Of a stretch of 64,000 nt of DNA, positions 36,301 through 46,714 are shown piece after piece. The position numbers and the translations under genes are program-made. The stretch is from Mauremys mutica (Eukaryota; Chordata; Testudines; Geoemydidae). The stretch is from assembly GCF_020497125.1 (NCBI RefSeq), contig NC_059072.1:77507697-77571696 (forward strand), read 5' to 3'. Position 1 is the stretch's first letter; each line of letters opens with the position of its first letter. The notes below the pieces were generated by a model, which saw nothing but the letters and a program-made list of their open reading frames with translations, made no database searches and had not been told where the DNA came from.

Positions 36301-37933
36301 TCTAACCAGACATTCATGATGAAAATTACTAAGTATTCAAACAACTTTAAAAGCTTTTCAAATAAGTGAAATTAATGACATATTGAAATTATATTACAGG
36401 CTATGCACAACTCAGCCTGTGTAGAATGATTAGGTTAATTTCTCATAGTTTGGGGAAGGGTGGATGAAGTAAAGATGCATATAAGACTGGTTTCTGGAGA
36501 GCTGGCTTTTAGAATTATATGAGGTGCACACAATAAGGTTTCTAGATTATAGGGTGGCTGGAGCAGAACAGATTACACAGAGTGATGAATTGCACCAAGA
36601 GGGTTGTTTTTACAGGGGAACACGGAAAAGAGGAGAGAATGGTGTGGTTTGCCATCAGCTAGAGTTGGGTCTGTGGTTAGTATGAGATAGGTATGAAATT
36701 GTTCTTATTTCTGTATGGGAAATGAAGATGAAGTATGGTAGTTGGCATTAAGAGGTAGGAAGGCAGAATTTGGGTGTTAATATAAGATTAGATTTAAGGT
36801 TGTGAAATCATTACTGAGTTGTCTGGCTTTCAAATATTGATTACTGTTATAAGTAAAATGATCTAATGTTTTAAATTAACTATTTAAGGCATTAACTCTA
36901 AATTTACCTACATTTTTTTGTCTAGAATTGCCTTAGTTTTCTCTATTAAAAACCAAAAAAAATCAATAGATGAAAACTAAGAGGCTGCAAATGCTTATAA
37001 AGCAACCAGTTCTGCAAGTGGAATTTAGATTTTTCATGGTCTTCATGAATGGGAGGCAGGAGAATATGATTCCTGTGCTCTGGTACTGACAGAGTTACAG
37101 CAAGTGCAGAGTGAATTGGGAGGTAGTGCCTGGGATCTGGCACTAAGGGGGTTACAGCCTTGGGGGATGGAAAAGGGAAATGTGAAGAAGGATCGTGGTA
37201 CTTCCACTATGACAATGACAGAGTTACATCCGATGGGGAGGAAGTACAGGTGCCACCTTCATTTCAGTGTTGAAAGGCTTGTGCCACATGGAAATGAACT
37301 GAATGGTGGTGTGATGGTCTGGCAATGAAATCTATGTATTAAATGTAGAGGTGGATCATGGCATCTGCCATTCCTTAGCTTGTCCCAAGGCCATAATTAG
37401 TGGAGTAGAGGATCAGCTCCCTCTTCCCCATTCAAGTCTTGCAGTTTCTCTACTTACCTTCCCTACAAATTTCTCTGCCTCTTTTCTCCACAAACAATCT
37501 CATTCCCTTCCTTAGGGTAAGTAGGAGCCCAGGTGCCCATAGTAGATTTCAGTGATGGCAGAGATAGCACCATGCCACACAAGTGAACGTACATGTGGTA
37601 GTGGATTCTAAATCCTGAATTACTTTAGTACTGCTCCAATGGGACAGAGGTCAGTTTATTATGGTGCACACAGAGGTCACAGCTATGTCTTCAATGAGCA
37701 CTGTGACTTTTATTTCCCCTTTAAAAACATTTTAAGATATGCTCTGGGCTCAGAGAATTTTTGCTAAGGAGAAAGATGTATCCCACCTGCTGTATGTGAA
37801 CATTTTGTCTCAGCCTGACCACAGTTTCAGGGGTAGGAAGATTGTGCTGCTGAAAGAGTACAGTGATATCCAAGTTCTCTCTCTTGAGAGATGGGGCAGT
37901 TGTTCAGGGTTGGGTGTGAGCACTGAATTTCTC
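33301..37933. other. Non-coding, no gene seen
   Basis: 4.6 kb without a supported gene or clear mobile element. The segment 34800-35290 is richer in C and may be an old dispersed repeat, but I cannot name it. All short frames look like chance. Confidence 0.45.
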
Positions 37934-37936
37934 CTA

Positions 37937-38175
37937 GGCCTTGTCAGCATGAGAAAAGTCACACCAGTTTAACTTAATTTGGTTCAGACCTTTGTGGGGA
38001 CATTCTTAGTTCAGTTTAGTTTAAACTGATTCCTAACTGACTTGAACTAAACCAAAATACGCCTGGTTTAAACTGAAATGAGTGTCCACACAGCCTTGTG
38101 CACTAGTTTACCTAAATCCATTTAAAAATCACACCTTAAGTTAAACTGGTGTAACTTTCTTCTAGAGACAAGGCC
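37937..38175. mobile_element. MITE with 'GGCCTTGTC' termini
   Basis: A 239-bp element. The ends GGCCTTGTC (37937-37945) and GACAAGGCC (38167-38175) are exact inverted repeats. The inversion continues imperfectly inward: CACACCAGTTTAACTTA on the left, TAAGTTAAACTGGTGTAA on the right. CTA flanks both sides (37934-37936 and 38176-38178), a 3-bp target duplication like that of PIF/Harbinger relatives. The middle has TTTAGTTTAAACTGATTC and a partner GGTTTAAACTGAAATG. No coding capacity. Confidence 0.78.
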
Positions 38176-38178
38176 CTA

Positions 38179-41100
38179 ATGATAGCACTAGCTAGAAGAG
38201 CAGGGATTCCCTAATGAAAGTTCATGGAAACGTTGATGAACCAGTGAGCACTTATTTTTTTCTGGCAGGCAGTCATGTATCTGTGAAGATTCCACCAGCC
38301 TGGAATACCTAGATAGAAGCATGTTGTACGCATTAGCAATAATCAATTCAACTACTCACGATAGCATCTATAAGATAAGATCCCAAATTTGCTGTTGTGC
38401 TCAGCGAATGGACTCCTGTAACTAGGCACACTGATAGCGTCCATATTTATTTGCTTGATTTTTTTCAGTCTAATTTTATCAACATACCAGTTTTCATTTT
38501 ATGAACAAACTATACTCATTTGCAACTGGAAAGTCAAGTTGCATTCTTTCTAGCCTGTATATCACCATCAAAGATTCTGCAGCCCACGTTTATTTATTTC
38601 CAGGGGTTCCCACAATGTGCCAGACACTTTGGTAAGAGGTCGTACGTTCTCTCAGATGTCACAGTCCACACTCATGAGACTGCCATCATTTGTACTGTTG
38701 CAATCCAATTATTTTAATGTAGAGTTTTGCCTTGCTTCTGGACCTTAGTACAAAATTAAATAGGTGACAAATCACTAAAAACAGAATCCACTTCACTCTT
38801 TGAGATGTGGTTGTTCTACTGTATTAACAGCAGAAGAACAGTGAAAACTTAGTACCTACATTTAAAAGATCTCATTTGGAACACATGAGAACAAAGGCTG
38901 TGGATTGATTTGTTTTCTGACTTTTTTTTAACAATCAATTCTCAGAGTAGAATTGCACTTAACTCTGGAGTCAGTCCTTCTCAAATAAATAAATACAAAT
39001 CTTGATTAAGGGCAGAAATATTTCTCAGTAGGATCATTCCCTTAAGACTTCAAGCTGGCAAGGATTCAAGAGATTCCCCTCTTTGCTCCAGCGCTTGCTA
39101 GCAGATTCCTGGAGGATAGCCCATTATAGGTTACAAGAAGAAAAGAGAGGTTTTTATCACTGAGCTTAAATGGATACAAATGAAAATAACTTTCAATTTT
39201 GCAAATACATTGAACCCTCCAGCGACAAGGGAATAGCTTTCTGTGGAATAAAACGTTTATGAAAGTGGAGGGAGAGGGGCTTTTTTACTGCTATTACATT
39301 AATGTAACGTAACAAGCTTCAAACGCTGGAAGTAGGTTAATAGGATTAATGTTTAGTTTTAGGTGATTAACACATACTTGCAGTGCAGACTTCTGAGTGA
39401 GAAGAATGAAATTATGAAGGTTTGTCTCAAACTGAGTTTCTCTTCATGGAAATGACTTTTCATAAACCATGTAAGTAGTAAATGGCTATTGAAATATTGA
39501 GCAATTCAGTGGAGCTTTCCTTTATATTTCAGGGACCAAATTCGCCCCAGGGTAACTCCCATTGACTTCATTACATTAGGTTAACACCAGAGATTAAATT
39601 GGCCCCAGCTGTCAGCACTTAGGTCCCAATCTGAAAAGTTATTTAGGTGCCTACATACCCTTGGGGTATCTTTGTATATATCTCTGGGCCTTAGCTATTA
39701 TAGTGATTGGCACTATATAAAGACACAAGATACATGAAATCCTGAAATCTAAAGTATTAGTGAGAGTTTCCTGGTTACTTAAGAGGGAAAAATCCAGACA
39801 CGCCGTGGGTGGGCACAGCTCCCAAGGAAATGTGAGCCAAGTCCTGTTTCAGTTCCATAAACTGGCATGTGTTACATGCTAAAGGATAAAAATCTGCTTT
39901 CTGTGATACTAGTGCAAAGCTGAAGTACCACCACTGATTTAATGAAGTCACTTGAGAGTTACACTAAGGTAACCAAGAGGAGATGTTGGCCCTTTGTGCA
40001 AGTAGATGAGAAAATAGGTGTAAGGGGTAAAGTAGTGACACTTGCACCAGTCTGGAATTCACTTGACACACAAATGGTTGTAACTTGCGTCCTGAGGGTG
40101 AGAAAGGAAGCTGTGGCAGGAAAACTACTAACAGGAGTCTTTAAAATAAGCAAAGTCTCCACTTTATCTTACACTTCCATATTAGTTACATTTCCTTCAA
40201 TGTTCTATTCCCCCATTTCTGCACCTATAGCATGTCCGTTACACTCATTTTGCTTCATTTTAAAATAGCCATTATTGCAGTTACTGCCAAGAGGGGCTTA
40301 GCCCTTTGGATCATACCAATCATTTCCTCATCTATTGTCTCCACCCTGTGTGTTGAAGACCTCCTCAGTGTGACAGAATCCACAGTACTGTTTTGAAGAC
40401 TGACTTTCAGCTTTATTTTCTTCCCCCGCCCCGCCCCCGTCCCATGAATTCAGTCTATGGGTTTAAATAAAGCAGGATTCCCTTTTTCCTGATCTCAATT
40501 CCCTAAAATTCAATCCATATCCCCTCTTCATAGCGTACTATTTGTTTCTAGATTGTCTGCATCAGCCCCTTCTACTCCTTTTGGGGAATGTATTGCTTCA
40601 ATCTGTTCTCCAAATCTTTTTCCCTTACAGTGTTGGATAACTTTCAGTTTGTGCAAAAGAATAGTACTCAATACACCCCAAATAATTTTCTCCTCATCTC
40701 TTCAAACAGTGCTTTGTAATTTTATCCTTAGAGTCATCTTTGTGGTTCTCTAGATCTACTGAAAGAATGAAAGCTGCATAGAATCCTCAGAAGGCCTAAG
40801 GTCTGGCACTCTTCAAACTTGGGCTAAATGAAGTCTTTATTCTGTGCTTCAAATTCTTCCACACAAGAAGGATTTAAAAAAAAAAATCTGTTATAACATC
40901 AAATGAGCAGCATTGTCTTGTTCTAGTCCTTCCACATTTCAGGATGTTGAATAAAATTCACTGACAGAACCAACTTTACAACTGAAAAATGTTTTGTTAA
41001 TTAATGCACACTTCTCATTAATCTTTTATCATGCCCCATAAACCAGATGTCCTGATCTAGACATTTACAGTGCCTCATTGTTTTTTATTCCAGTGTGACT

Positions 41101-41609
41101 TGTCAGACTGGAATATTTATGAAAGCTATAAGTATAAGATTAGAATTATTCACAAATCCAGTTTTGATTTCCATCTGTTTAATAATGCATAAATCCTAAC
41201 AAAATAAACATTTGATTTTGACAAACTTTATAGTTTCTAAAGATTAGGTGTAAAAATAAATCAAGCTTAACTATTAGAGACCAGTATAAATAAACCAAAC
41301 CAAACAAGAGAAAAAATTCTAAATAATCTAAGTAAACTTCAGTCCTGCAAAGACTGATATACGTTTAGCTTGATGGAATGAAAGTAATACCATTGCAGCC
41401 AAAGGAACTACTCAATGTTATTTCATTCCTTTCTTTCACTATGATTTCTCTCAACTTTCTCTCTCTACTGCACAAGATGTTTCCACAGAAAATATAACTA
41501 TTTTCCTATTTTTACTTTTAATATTTAGTAGAGAGCTTATGAATTTAATACAAATATTTGATTTATAACTTCTATTACATTTAGTACCTACATCAATAAA
41601 AAGTCACTC
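38179..41609. other. Non-coding; one palindromic repeat
   Basis: No gene seen. About 39535-39605 is a palindromic copy (CCAAATTCGCCCCAGGGTAA facing GATTAAATTGGCCCC, with CCCATTGACTTCATTAC between). The segment 38420-38640 is complex unique sequence that could include a conserved non-coding element, but that is a guess. Confidence 0.45.
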
Positions 41610-41612
41610 TTA

Positions 41613-41895
41613 GGGCTGGTCTACACTGGGGCGGGGGTGGGGGAGGAAAATCAATCTAAGATACGCAACTTCAGCTACGCTATTTGTGTAGTCGAAGTAT
41701 CTTAGTTCGACTTACCTGGCTGTCCTTACGGCGACTGCCGCAGTTCCCCTGTCAATGCTACTTACTCCTCCTGCCAAGGTGGAGTATGGGCATCAATTCA
41801 CGGATCAATTTATCTCATCTAGATGACATGCGATAAATCGATCCCTGATAGATCAATTACTACCCGCTGATCCAGGGGGTAGTATAGACGTACCC
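41613..41895. mobile_element. PIF/Harbinger-type MITE, sibling of 30460 copy
   Basis: A 283-bp element that starts GGGCTGGTCTACACTGG and ends AGTATAGACGTACCC. It is flanked by TTA at 41610-41612 and 41896-41898. The internal hairpin (CTAAGATACGCAACTTCAGC ... GTCGAAGTATCTTAG) is the eroded counterpart of that in the 30460-30759 copy. It ends 198 bp before the Ty3/gypsy element. No coding capacity. Confidence 0.85.
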
Positions 41896-42093
41896 TTAGT
41901 ATTCAGTGAGTTCTCAGGAAATCTGTAGATCACAATTGGGGTAAACTATGCATTTAATTCATAAATGAGACTTTCCACAGAAAATATCTTCTATTAGCAT
42001 GGAAGATGCTGTTCTTGCATACGCTGAATGCATAAATTGTCTGCCATTCTCATGCTCAATCTTTATGGAAGCAGATTGTAGTGTATCTGTAGC

Positions 42094-42286
42094 TGTTATA
42101 TCCTTGGGGCAGCCGGTGTAGGAAGCAATCACTTGAGGCCAGAGAGCAGGCAGCTAACCAAAACCTCCATTTTATTTACAGATATACAGAGAGCTCACTC
42201 AGCTGGTTGAAACCGGCTGAGCTAACCCATAATAATCTAACTCAGTTGCCATAGCAACAAAAACCATGACAACCAAATACACAACA
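42094..42286 (-). repeat. 3' LTR of the Ty3/gypsy element
   Basis: It is 193 bp and has TG...CA ends on both strands. It differs from the other LTR at three positions, all C/T on the plus strand. Flanked outside by GTAGC. Confidence 0.95.
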
Positions 42287-42300
42287 TATTCCTCCCGCCC
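42287..42300 (-). promoter_or_regulatory. Polypurine tract
   Basis: On the minus strand GGGCGGGAGGAATA directly abuts the 3' LTR. In LTR retrotransposons this purine run survives RNase H and primes plus-strand DNA synthesis. Confidence 0.75.
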
Positions 42301-42417
42301 TAATAAGAACATCCCTTAAATAAAACACACACTAGACTAGAGAAGGAGGGTAGACTGCCTCCATTCCCAGCTAAACCCTGGGGATTATTTTGCCCCATAA
42401 CCGTGGGTTCGCCCTAG

Positions 42418-43719
42418 CTAAAGATCCAGCCGATGAGGAGGCCTTCTGTCTCTAGGTGGATTACGGCGAACTTCTGGTGTTATTGCACCCGAAAGCACTA
42501 GGGGCTCAGGGTCCGCAGCACGAACAGGTGAGGAGGTGGTATCAGCTCGTGCTGGGCAAAGGGGTATCTCAGCCGCCGGCAGTAATGGAGGAGAACAGTC
42601 AGAAACAGGTGACTCGTGATTCGGTCCCTCACCAGAAGAGGTGAAGTCAGACCCCTCAACTGCAGATGGGTCCTGAGGACTGGCATGACCTGGCAACAGC
42701 TGATCTACATGTCGCCGCCAGGTAAGATTCTCTGCAGTCCGGACTGTGTAGGAAACAGGTCCTGTTTGAGTGATGACTGTGGCCGGAACCCATTTAGCTC
42801 TGGAAGTATAATTCCGAGCCAAAACTGGCTGTCCCGGGCTAAAGGTTCGGTCTTTTGCTCTGGGTGCCCGTCTGATGACTTGATATTGCTGCTGATGTTG
42901 CACAATTTGTCGGGGTTCAGAAGGTTTCAGCAGATCAAAGCAAGTGCGCAGCTGTCGTCCCATCATTAGAAAGGCCGGAGATGCGTGGGTCGTAGCATGA
43001 GGTGTGTTTCTGTAGGAAAGTAAAAAGGTATCCAGACGCTTTTGAATGGAGTGTTGTCCCCTTGCTGATTTCAAAGCGTTTTTCATTGTCTGCACAAATC
43101 TTTCAGCTAATCCGTTGGTGGACGGATGATATGGTGCTGACGTGATGTGGTGTGTCCCATTTGCCTTCATAAAATTTTGAAACTCCTGAGAAACGAACTG
43201 CGGTCCGTTGTCGCTCACAAGTTGTTCTGGCAGACCAAAACGACTAAAGAGTCCTCGTAGTTTTTGGATAGTACTCTCTGCAGAAGTGGACTGCATTATA
43301 GAGACTTCTGGCCATTTAGAATGGGCATCTATTGCCACCAAGAACATGCTTCCTTCAAGGGGGCCAGCAAAGTCAACGTGAATACGTTGCCACGGGTTTT
43401 CAGGCCAGTCCCATGGGTGTAGGGGTGCCCACTGGGGTGCATTCCTCACACCCTGACATGACATACAAGCTTTTGCCTTCTCTTCAATAGCGCTGTCCAG
43501 TCGGGGCCACCAAAAATAGCTTCGTGCAATTTCCTTCATGCGCACTATTCCACAGTGACCGGAATGTAGCTGTTCTAACATCTGTGATCTCAGTGGTGGT
43601 GGAATAATGACACGTCTCCCCCACAACAAACAACCAGATTGGACCGATAACTCCGTCCGCTTGGACATGTAGGGAACAAGGTCGGATGAGACCGGAGAGG
43701 TTTGTCGAGAATTTTCCAT
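42418..43719 (-). CDS. Integrase segment of Ty3/gypsy pol
   Basis: A 433-residue frame encoding the integrase, which inserts the element's DNA into the genome. The N-terminal zinc-binding module has HSGH at 52-55 and CMSC at 85-88. The catalytic core shows D116 (HVDFAGP), D170 (VSDNGPQF) and E206 (NGLAERF), with exactly 35 residues between the last two, so the DDE triad is complete. A GPY/F-type module (TGPVSYTV, about 319-326) follows, and then a Pro/Ser-rich tail. This frame is offset by one base from the upstream RT/RNase H frame and overlaps its end (43484-43719). The ATG at 43719 lies at that frame break and is unlikely to be a natural start: in the family, integrase is released from a Pol polyprotein. 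Confidence 0.93.
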   Translation of the reverse strand: MENSRQTSPVSSDLVPYMSKRTELSVQSGCLLWGRRVIIPPPLRSQMLEQLHSGHCGIVRMKEIARSYFWWPRLDSAIEEKAKACMSCQGVRNAPQWAPLHPWDWPENPWQRIHVDFAGPLEGSMFLVAIDAHSKWPEVSIMQSTSAESTIQKLRGLFSRFGLPEQLVSDNGPQFVSQEFQNFMKANGTHHITSAPYHPSTNGLAERFVQTMKNALKSARGQHSIQKRLDTFLLSYRNTPHATTHASPAFLMMGRQLRTCFDLLKPSEPRQIVQHQQQYQVIRRAPRAKDRTFSPGQPVLARNYTSRAKWVPATVITQTGPVSYTVRTAENLTWRRHVDQLLPGHASPQDPSAVEGSDFTSSGEGPNHESPVSDCSPPLLPAAEIPLCPARADTTSSPVRAADPEPLVLSGAITPEVRRNPPRDRRPPHRLDL

Positions 43720-45468
43720 GCATCACCAGGTCCATAACGTGGGACAATACTGGGTCAACGCGAGTTGCCTTCTTTATCTGAGTAGCAGTGATGGGTGTAT
43801 TCTCTACCTGTTCAAAGTAGAAGATTTCCTTTTGGGCACTATCTTGGTGTTTGACCGGCAAAGGCAACCTTGAGAGGCCATCTGCATTGCCGTGCAGAGT
43901 GGATTTCCGATATTTGATTTCATATGTGTGTGCTGAAAGTAACAATGCCCAACGTTGCATACGACTAGCAGCTAATGGGGGAATGCCTGTGTAGGGTCCA
44001 AAAATTGATGTCAGAGGTCGATGGTCTGTGAGAAGAGTAAATTTTCGCCTAAACAGGTACTGATGAAACTTCCGAATTCCAAAAACAATTCCTAATGCCT
44101 CACGTTCGATTTGGGCGTAGTTAGTTTCTGCTTTGCTTAGAGTGCGTGAAGCAAAAGCAATAGGTCTCTCTTCTCCTGAAGGCATAATATGTGACACGAC
44201 TGCTCCCACTCCATAAGGGGAGGCATCGCAGGCCAATTGCAGTGGTAAGGATGGATCAAAGTGCGTTAGAACTTCAGAATTTAGCAATGCATCCTTAGCT
44301 TTGTTAAACGCAACATCACAGGCTTCAGTCCACTTCCAGGCCTTGTTCTGCCCAAGGAGCTCATGAAGTGGTTTTAGCAGTGTGGCTAACTGTGAGATGA
44401 ACTTTCCATAATAGTTCAGGAGTCCTAGAAACGAGCGCAGCTGGCTTACATTTCGAGATGGGGGAGCCTCCACAATAGCTTTAACTTTTGCAGGGGCCTT
44501 ATGAAGACCTGCAGAATCAATGATGTGTCCCAAATATTCAACAGAGGGCTTGAAGAATTCACACTTGTCTTTGCGAACTCGTAGGCCATACTCTTCCAGT
44601 CTTTGTAGGGTAGCCTCTAAATTCTTTAAGTGATCCTCTTCATTTCTTCCAGTGACCAGGATATCATCCAGATAGCACTGAACTCCTGACAAGCCACACA
44701 AGATCTGGTCCATAGCCCTCTGGAACAGGGCGGGAGCAGATGTTATTCCGAAGGGTAGGCGACAGTATCGATAAAGCCCCTTATGAGTCACAATAGTCAA
44801 CAGCTCTTGGGACTTTTCATCGACGTGCATCTGTAAATATGCTTGACTCAGATCAATCTTACTGAACTTTTGTCCCCCAGCCAGGCCTGCGAAGAGGTCA
44901 TCGATGCGGGGAAGCGGGTATTGCTCTGCACACAACACTGGGTTGACAGTGACTTTAAAATCACCGCAAATCCGGAAAGAGCCATCTTTCTTCACAATTG
45001 GAATGATAGGAGTGGCCCATGAGCTATGGGTAACTGGTATTAGGACTCCATTGGTGACCAGGCGCTCCAGGTCTGCTTCAACTTTTGGCCTGATGGCATA
45101 TGGCACAGTTCGGGCTTTCAGATATTTTGGTGGACTGTCAGGTTTAATGTTCAATGTCACAGTGATTCCCTTCATATTTCCCAAATCATCTCCAAAAACA
45201 GCAGCATGTTTCCTTAGAATAGGGGTTAGACTGGTTTCTTCTTTAGTCATCCGGTGCACTTCTGCCCAGTTCAGTTGAATCTTCCCAAGCCAAGACCTAC
45301 CCATTAAGGCTGGGTAGTCACCTCTCACCATAAACAGTGGCAATTTAGCCGCCTGTCCATTGAGCTCCACCTTAACATCAATAGTGCCCAACATGGGCAC
45401 AGCTTCACCTGTATACGTCTTCAGAACAGTTTTTGTTGCCTTAAGCGGAAGATGCTGTAGTTTTCCTT
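43484..45468 (-). CDS. Protease C-part, RT and RNase H of Ty3/gypsy pol
   Basis: An open frame from just after a TAA at about 45469 to 43484. A GTG at 45400 gives a 638-residue translation; residue numbers here use it. It opens with the C-terminal part of the aspartic protease, including the ALMGRSWL motif. The reverse transcriptase follows, with D183 (KIDLSQAY) and D245/D246 (CYLDDILVTG) intact. The RT connection domain comes next, and then RNase H with D392 (ACDASPYGVGA), E434 (EREALGI) and D459 (LLTDHRPL). The GNADGLSRLP motif marks the end of RNase H. It copies element RNA into DNA and removes the RNA strand. After residue ~575 the frame leaves the family's pattern because of a one-base shift near 43711-43722, and the last ~60 residues are out-of-frame integrase. 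Confidence 0.93.
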
Positions 45469-46392
45469 ATACACAGTCTCAGGAACCAGCGAGACAGCTG
45501 CACCGGTGTCTAGTTCCATGCGTATAGGTTTGCCCTCCAATAAAGGGGTTACCCAGTATTCATGTGAGCCCGCTGCCAAAGACAAAACATGCAGTGGCAC
45601 TTCCTCTTGTGAGGAGGTGTCACCTTGATCATCCTGGGTCTGCTCTAGGGTATGCAAGGTTCCTCTTTTTGTCGGCCAGACCACAGGCCTCTTTTTCTTT
45701 TGTTTACAGGCATACTCAATGTGTCCCTTTTTGCCACAGTGTCGACACACCAGGTCCTTACACCAGCATTCTGATGCCTGGTGACCCAGCTTACCACAGC
45801 GGTAACATTCTTGACTCTGCACCGTTTTGTGGGTCAGTTCTTGTGACACTTTTTGCACCCTAGGGGATGCACCGATGTATTGTGCCTCCCTTGTAGCCAG
45901 TTCCATGGAGACAGCAATATCAACAGCCTTCTGTAATGTAAGCTGAGCCTCTGTCAGTAGGCGCTTCCGTATAGCTTCACTGCAGAGGCCACACACTAAC
46001 CTGTCACACAGGGCATCATTTAACATCTCTTTAAATTCACAGTGTTCTGCTAGCTTTTTTAAAATGGCTACAAATTGTACAACTGTTTCATCTTCCTTTT
46101 GGTCTCTTTTGTGGAACCTATATCTTTCAGCAATTACCAGTGGTTTTGGGGAGAAATGAGACCCCAGGATTTCCACAATGTCACTGTAAGATTTAGTCTC
46201 AGGCTTAACAGGGTGTAGTAAGCTGCGTAGCAGAGAGTAGGTTTTAGCCCCTACAACAGTTAAGAATATTGGCACCTTCTTCGCTTCTGTAATGTCATTT
46301 GCAATACCAAAAAGCTCAAAACGCTCAGTATACACATGCCACTGCTCTGTATTCTCATCAAAAGGCTCCAGGGGCCTGGTCAGAGTAGCCAT
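45421..46392 (-). CDS. Gag with start of protease, Ty3/gypsy
   Basis: The frame opens upstream at 46428, but the second ATG at 46392 (MATLTRPLEPFDEN) fits better because the first 12 residues look like leader. It encodes a Gag capsid-type region followed by two zinc knuckles, CYRCGKLGHQASEC and CRHCGKKGHIEYAC (residues 208-221 and 228-241 counting from 46428), both CX2CX4HX4C. Gag packages element RNA into virus-like particles. The protease active site DTGAAVSL follows at 307-314 in the same frame. The frame stops at 45421, some 20 residues further on, in the middle of the protease; the rest of the protease continues in the -1 frame. The switch lies at an A run at 45461-45464. A one-base loss or an assembly error explains this better than programmed frameshifting, because it falls inside a folded domain. 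Confidence 0.92.
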   Translation of the reverse strand: MATLTRPLEPFDENTEQWHVYTERFELFGIANDITEAKKVPIFLTVVGAKTYSLLRSLLHPVKPETKSYSDIVEILGSHFSPKPLVIAERYRFHKRDQKEDETVVQFVAILKKLAEHCEFKEMLNDALCDRLVCGLCSEAIRKRLLTEAQLTLQKAVDIAVSMELATREAQYIGASPRVQKVSQELTHKTVQSQECYRCGKLGHQASECWCKDLVCRHCGKKGHIEYACKQKKKRPVVWPTKRGTLHTLEQTQDDQGDTSSQEEVPLHVLSLAAGSHEYWVTPLLEGKPIRMELDTGAAVSLVPETVYKENYSIFRLRQQKLF

Positions 46393-46495
46393 GATTTTTA
46401 GTTTCACTTTCACAGTCAGTGCAAACAAGCAGCTTTTTTTTGTTTGTTTGTTCTTTACCTTAACTTCTACTTCCTTCTGTTACTGGAGCAGCACC

Positions 46496-46515
46496 GAATC
46501 CCATCCTTGTCGCCA
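46496..46515 (-). promoter_or_regulatory. Primer-binding site, tRNA-Ser type
   Basis: The plus strand reads GAATCCCATCCTTGTCGCCA. This equals the 3' end (T arm, acceptor stem, CCA) of vertebrate tRNA-Ser(GCT) with one mismatch as I recall it. On the minus strand it is therefore the complementary primer-binding site, one base inside the 5' LTR. tRNA-Ser priming is known for the Mag clade. Confidence 0.8.
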
Positions 46516-46516
46516 G

Positions 46517-46709
46517 TGTTATATCCTTGGGGCAGCTGGTGTAGGAAGCAATCACTTGAGGCCAGAGAGCAGGCAGCTAACCAAAACCTCCATTTTATTT
46601 ACAGATATACAGAGAGCTCACTCAGCCGGTTGAAACCGGTTGAGCTAACCCATAATAATCTAACTCAGTTGCCATAGCAACAAAAACCATGACAACCAAA
46701 TACACAACA
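46517..46709 (-). repeat. 5' LTR of the Ty3/gypsy element
   Basis: 193 bp, the same length as the 3' LTR. It carries the transcription start and regulatory signals in this class. Flanked outside by GTAGC (46710-46714). Confidence 0.95.
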
Positions 46710-46714
46710 GTAGC

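Larger units (their letters stand above)
42094..46709 (-). mobile_element. Near-intact Ty3/gypsy retrotransposon
   Basis: A 4,616-bp element on the minus strand. It has two 193-bp LTRs differing at three sites and a perfect 5-bp target duplication, GTAGC, at 42089-42093 and 46710-46714. A tRNA-Ser-type primer-binding site lies next to the 5' LTR and a polypurine tract next to the 3' LTR. Internal order is gag, protease, reverse transcriptase, RNase H, integrase, the order that defines Ty3/gypsy (Metaviridae). There is no envelope gene. Two zinc knuckles, a compact size and a tRNA-Ser primer suggest the Mag/SURL clade (inference). Coding is broken twice by one-base shifts. LTR divergence of about 1.6% implies a fairly young insertion. 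Confidence 0.95.

Noticed and set aside
44904..45278. 124-residue plus-strand frame opposite pol
   Set aside because: Shadow of the Ty3/gypsy pol frame on the other strand. The same applies to 42456-42969, 45564-45863 and 46292-46677.
45461..45466. Programmed -1 frameshift site between gag-protease and pol
   Set aside because: The heptamer GGAAAAC does not fit the XXXYYYZ rule, and the switch falls in the middle of the protease domain. A simple indel or assembly error is likelier.
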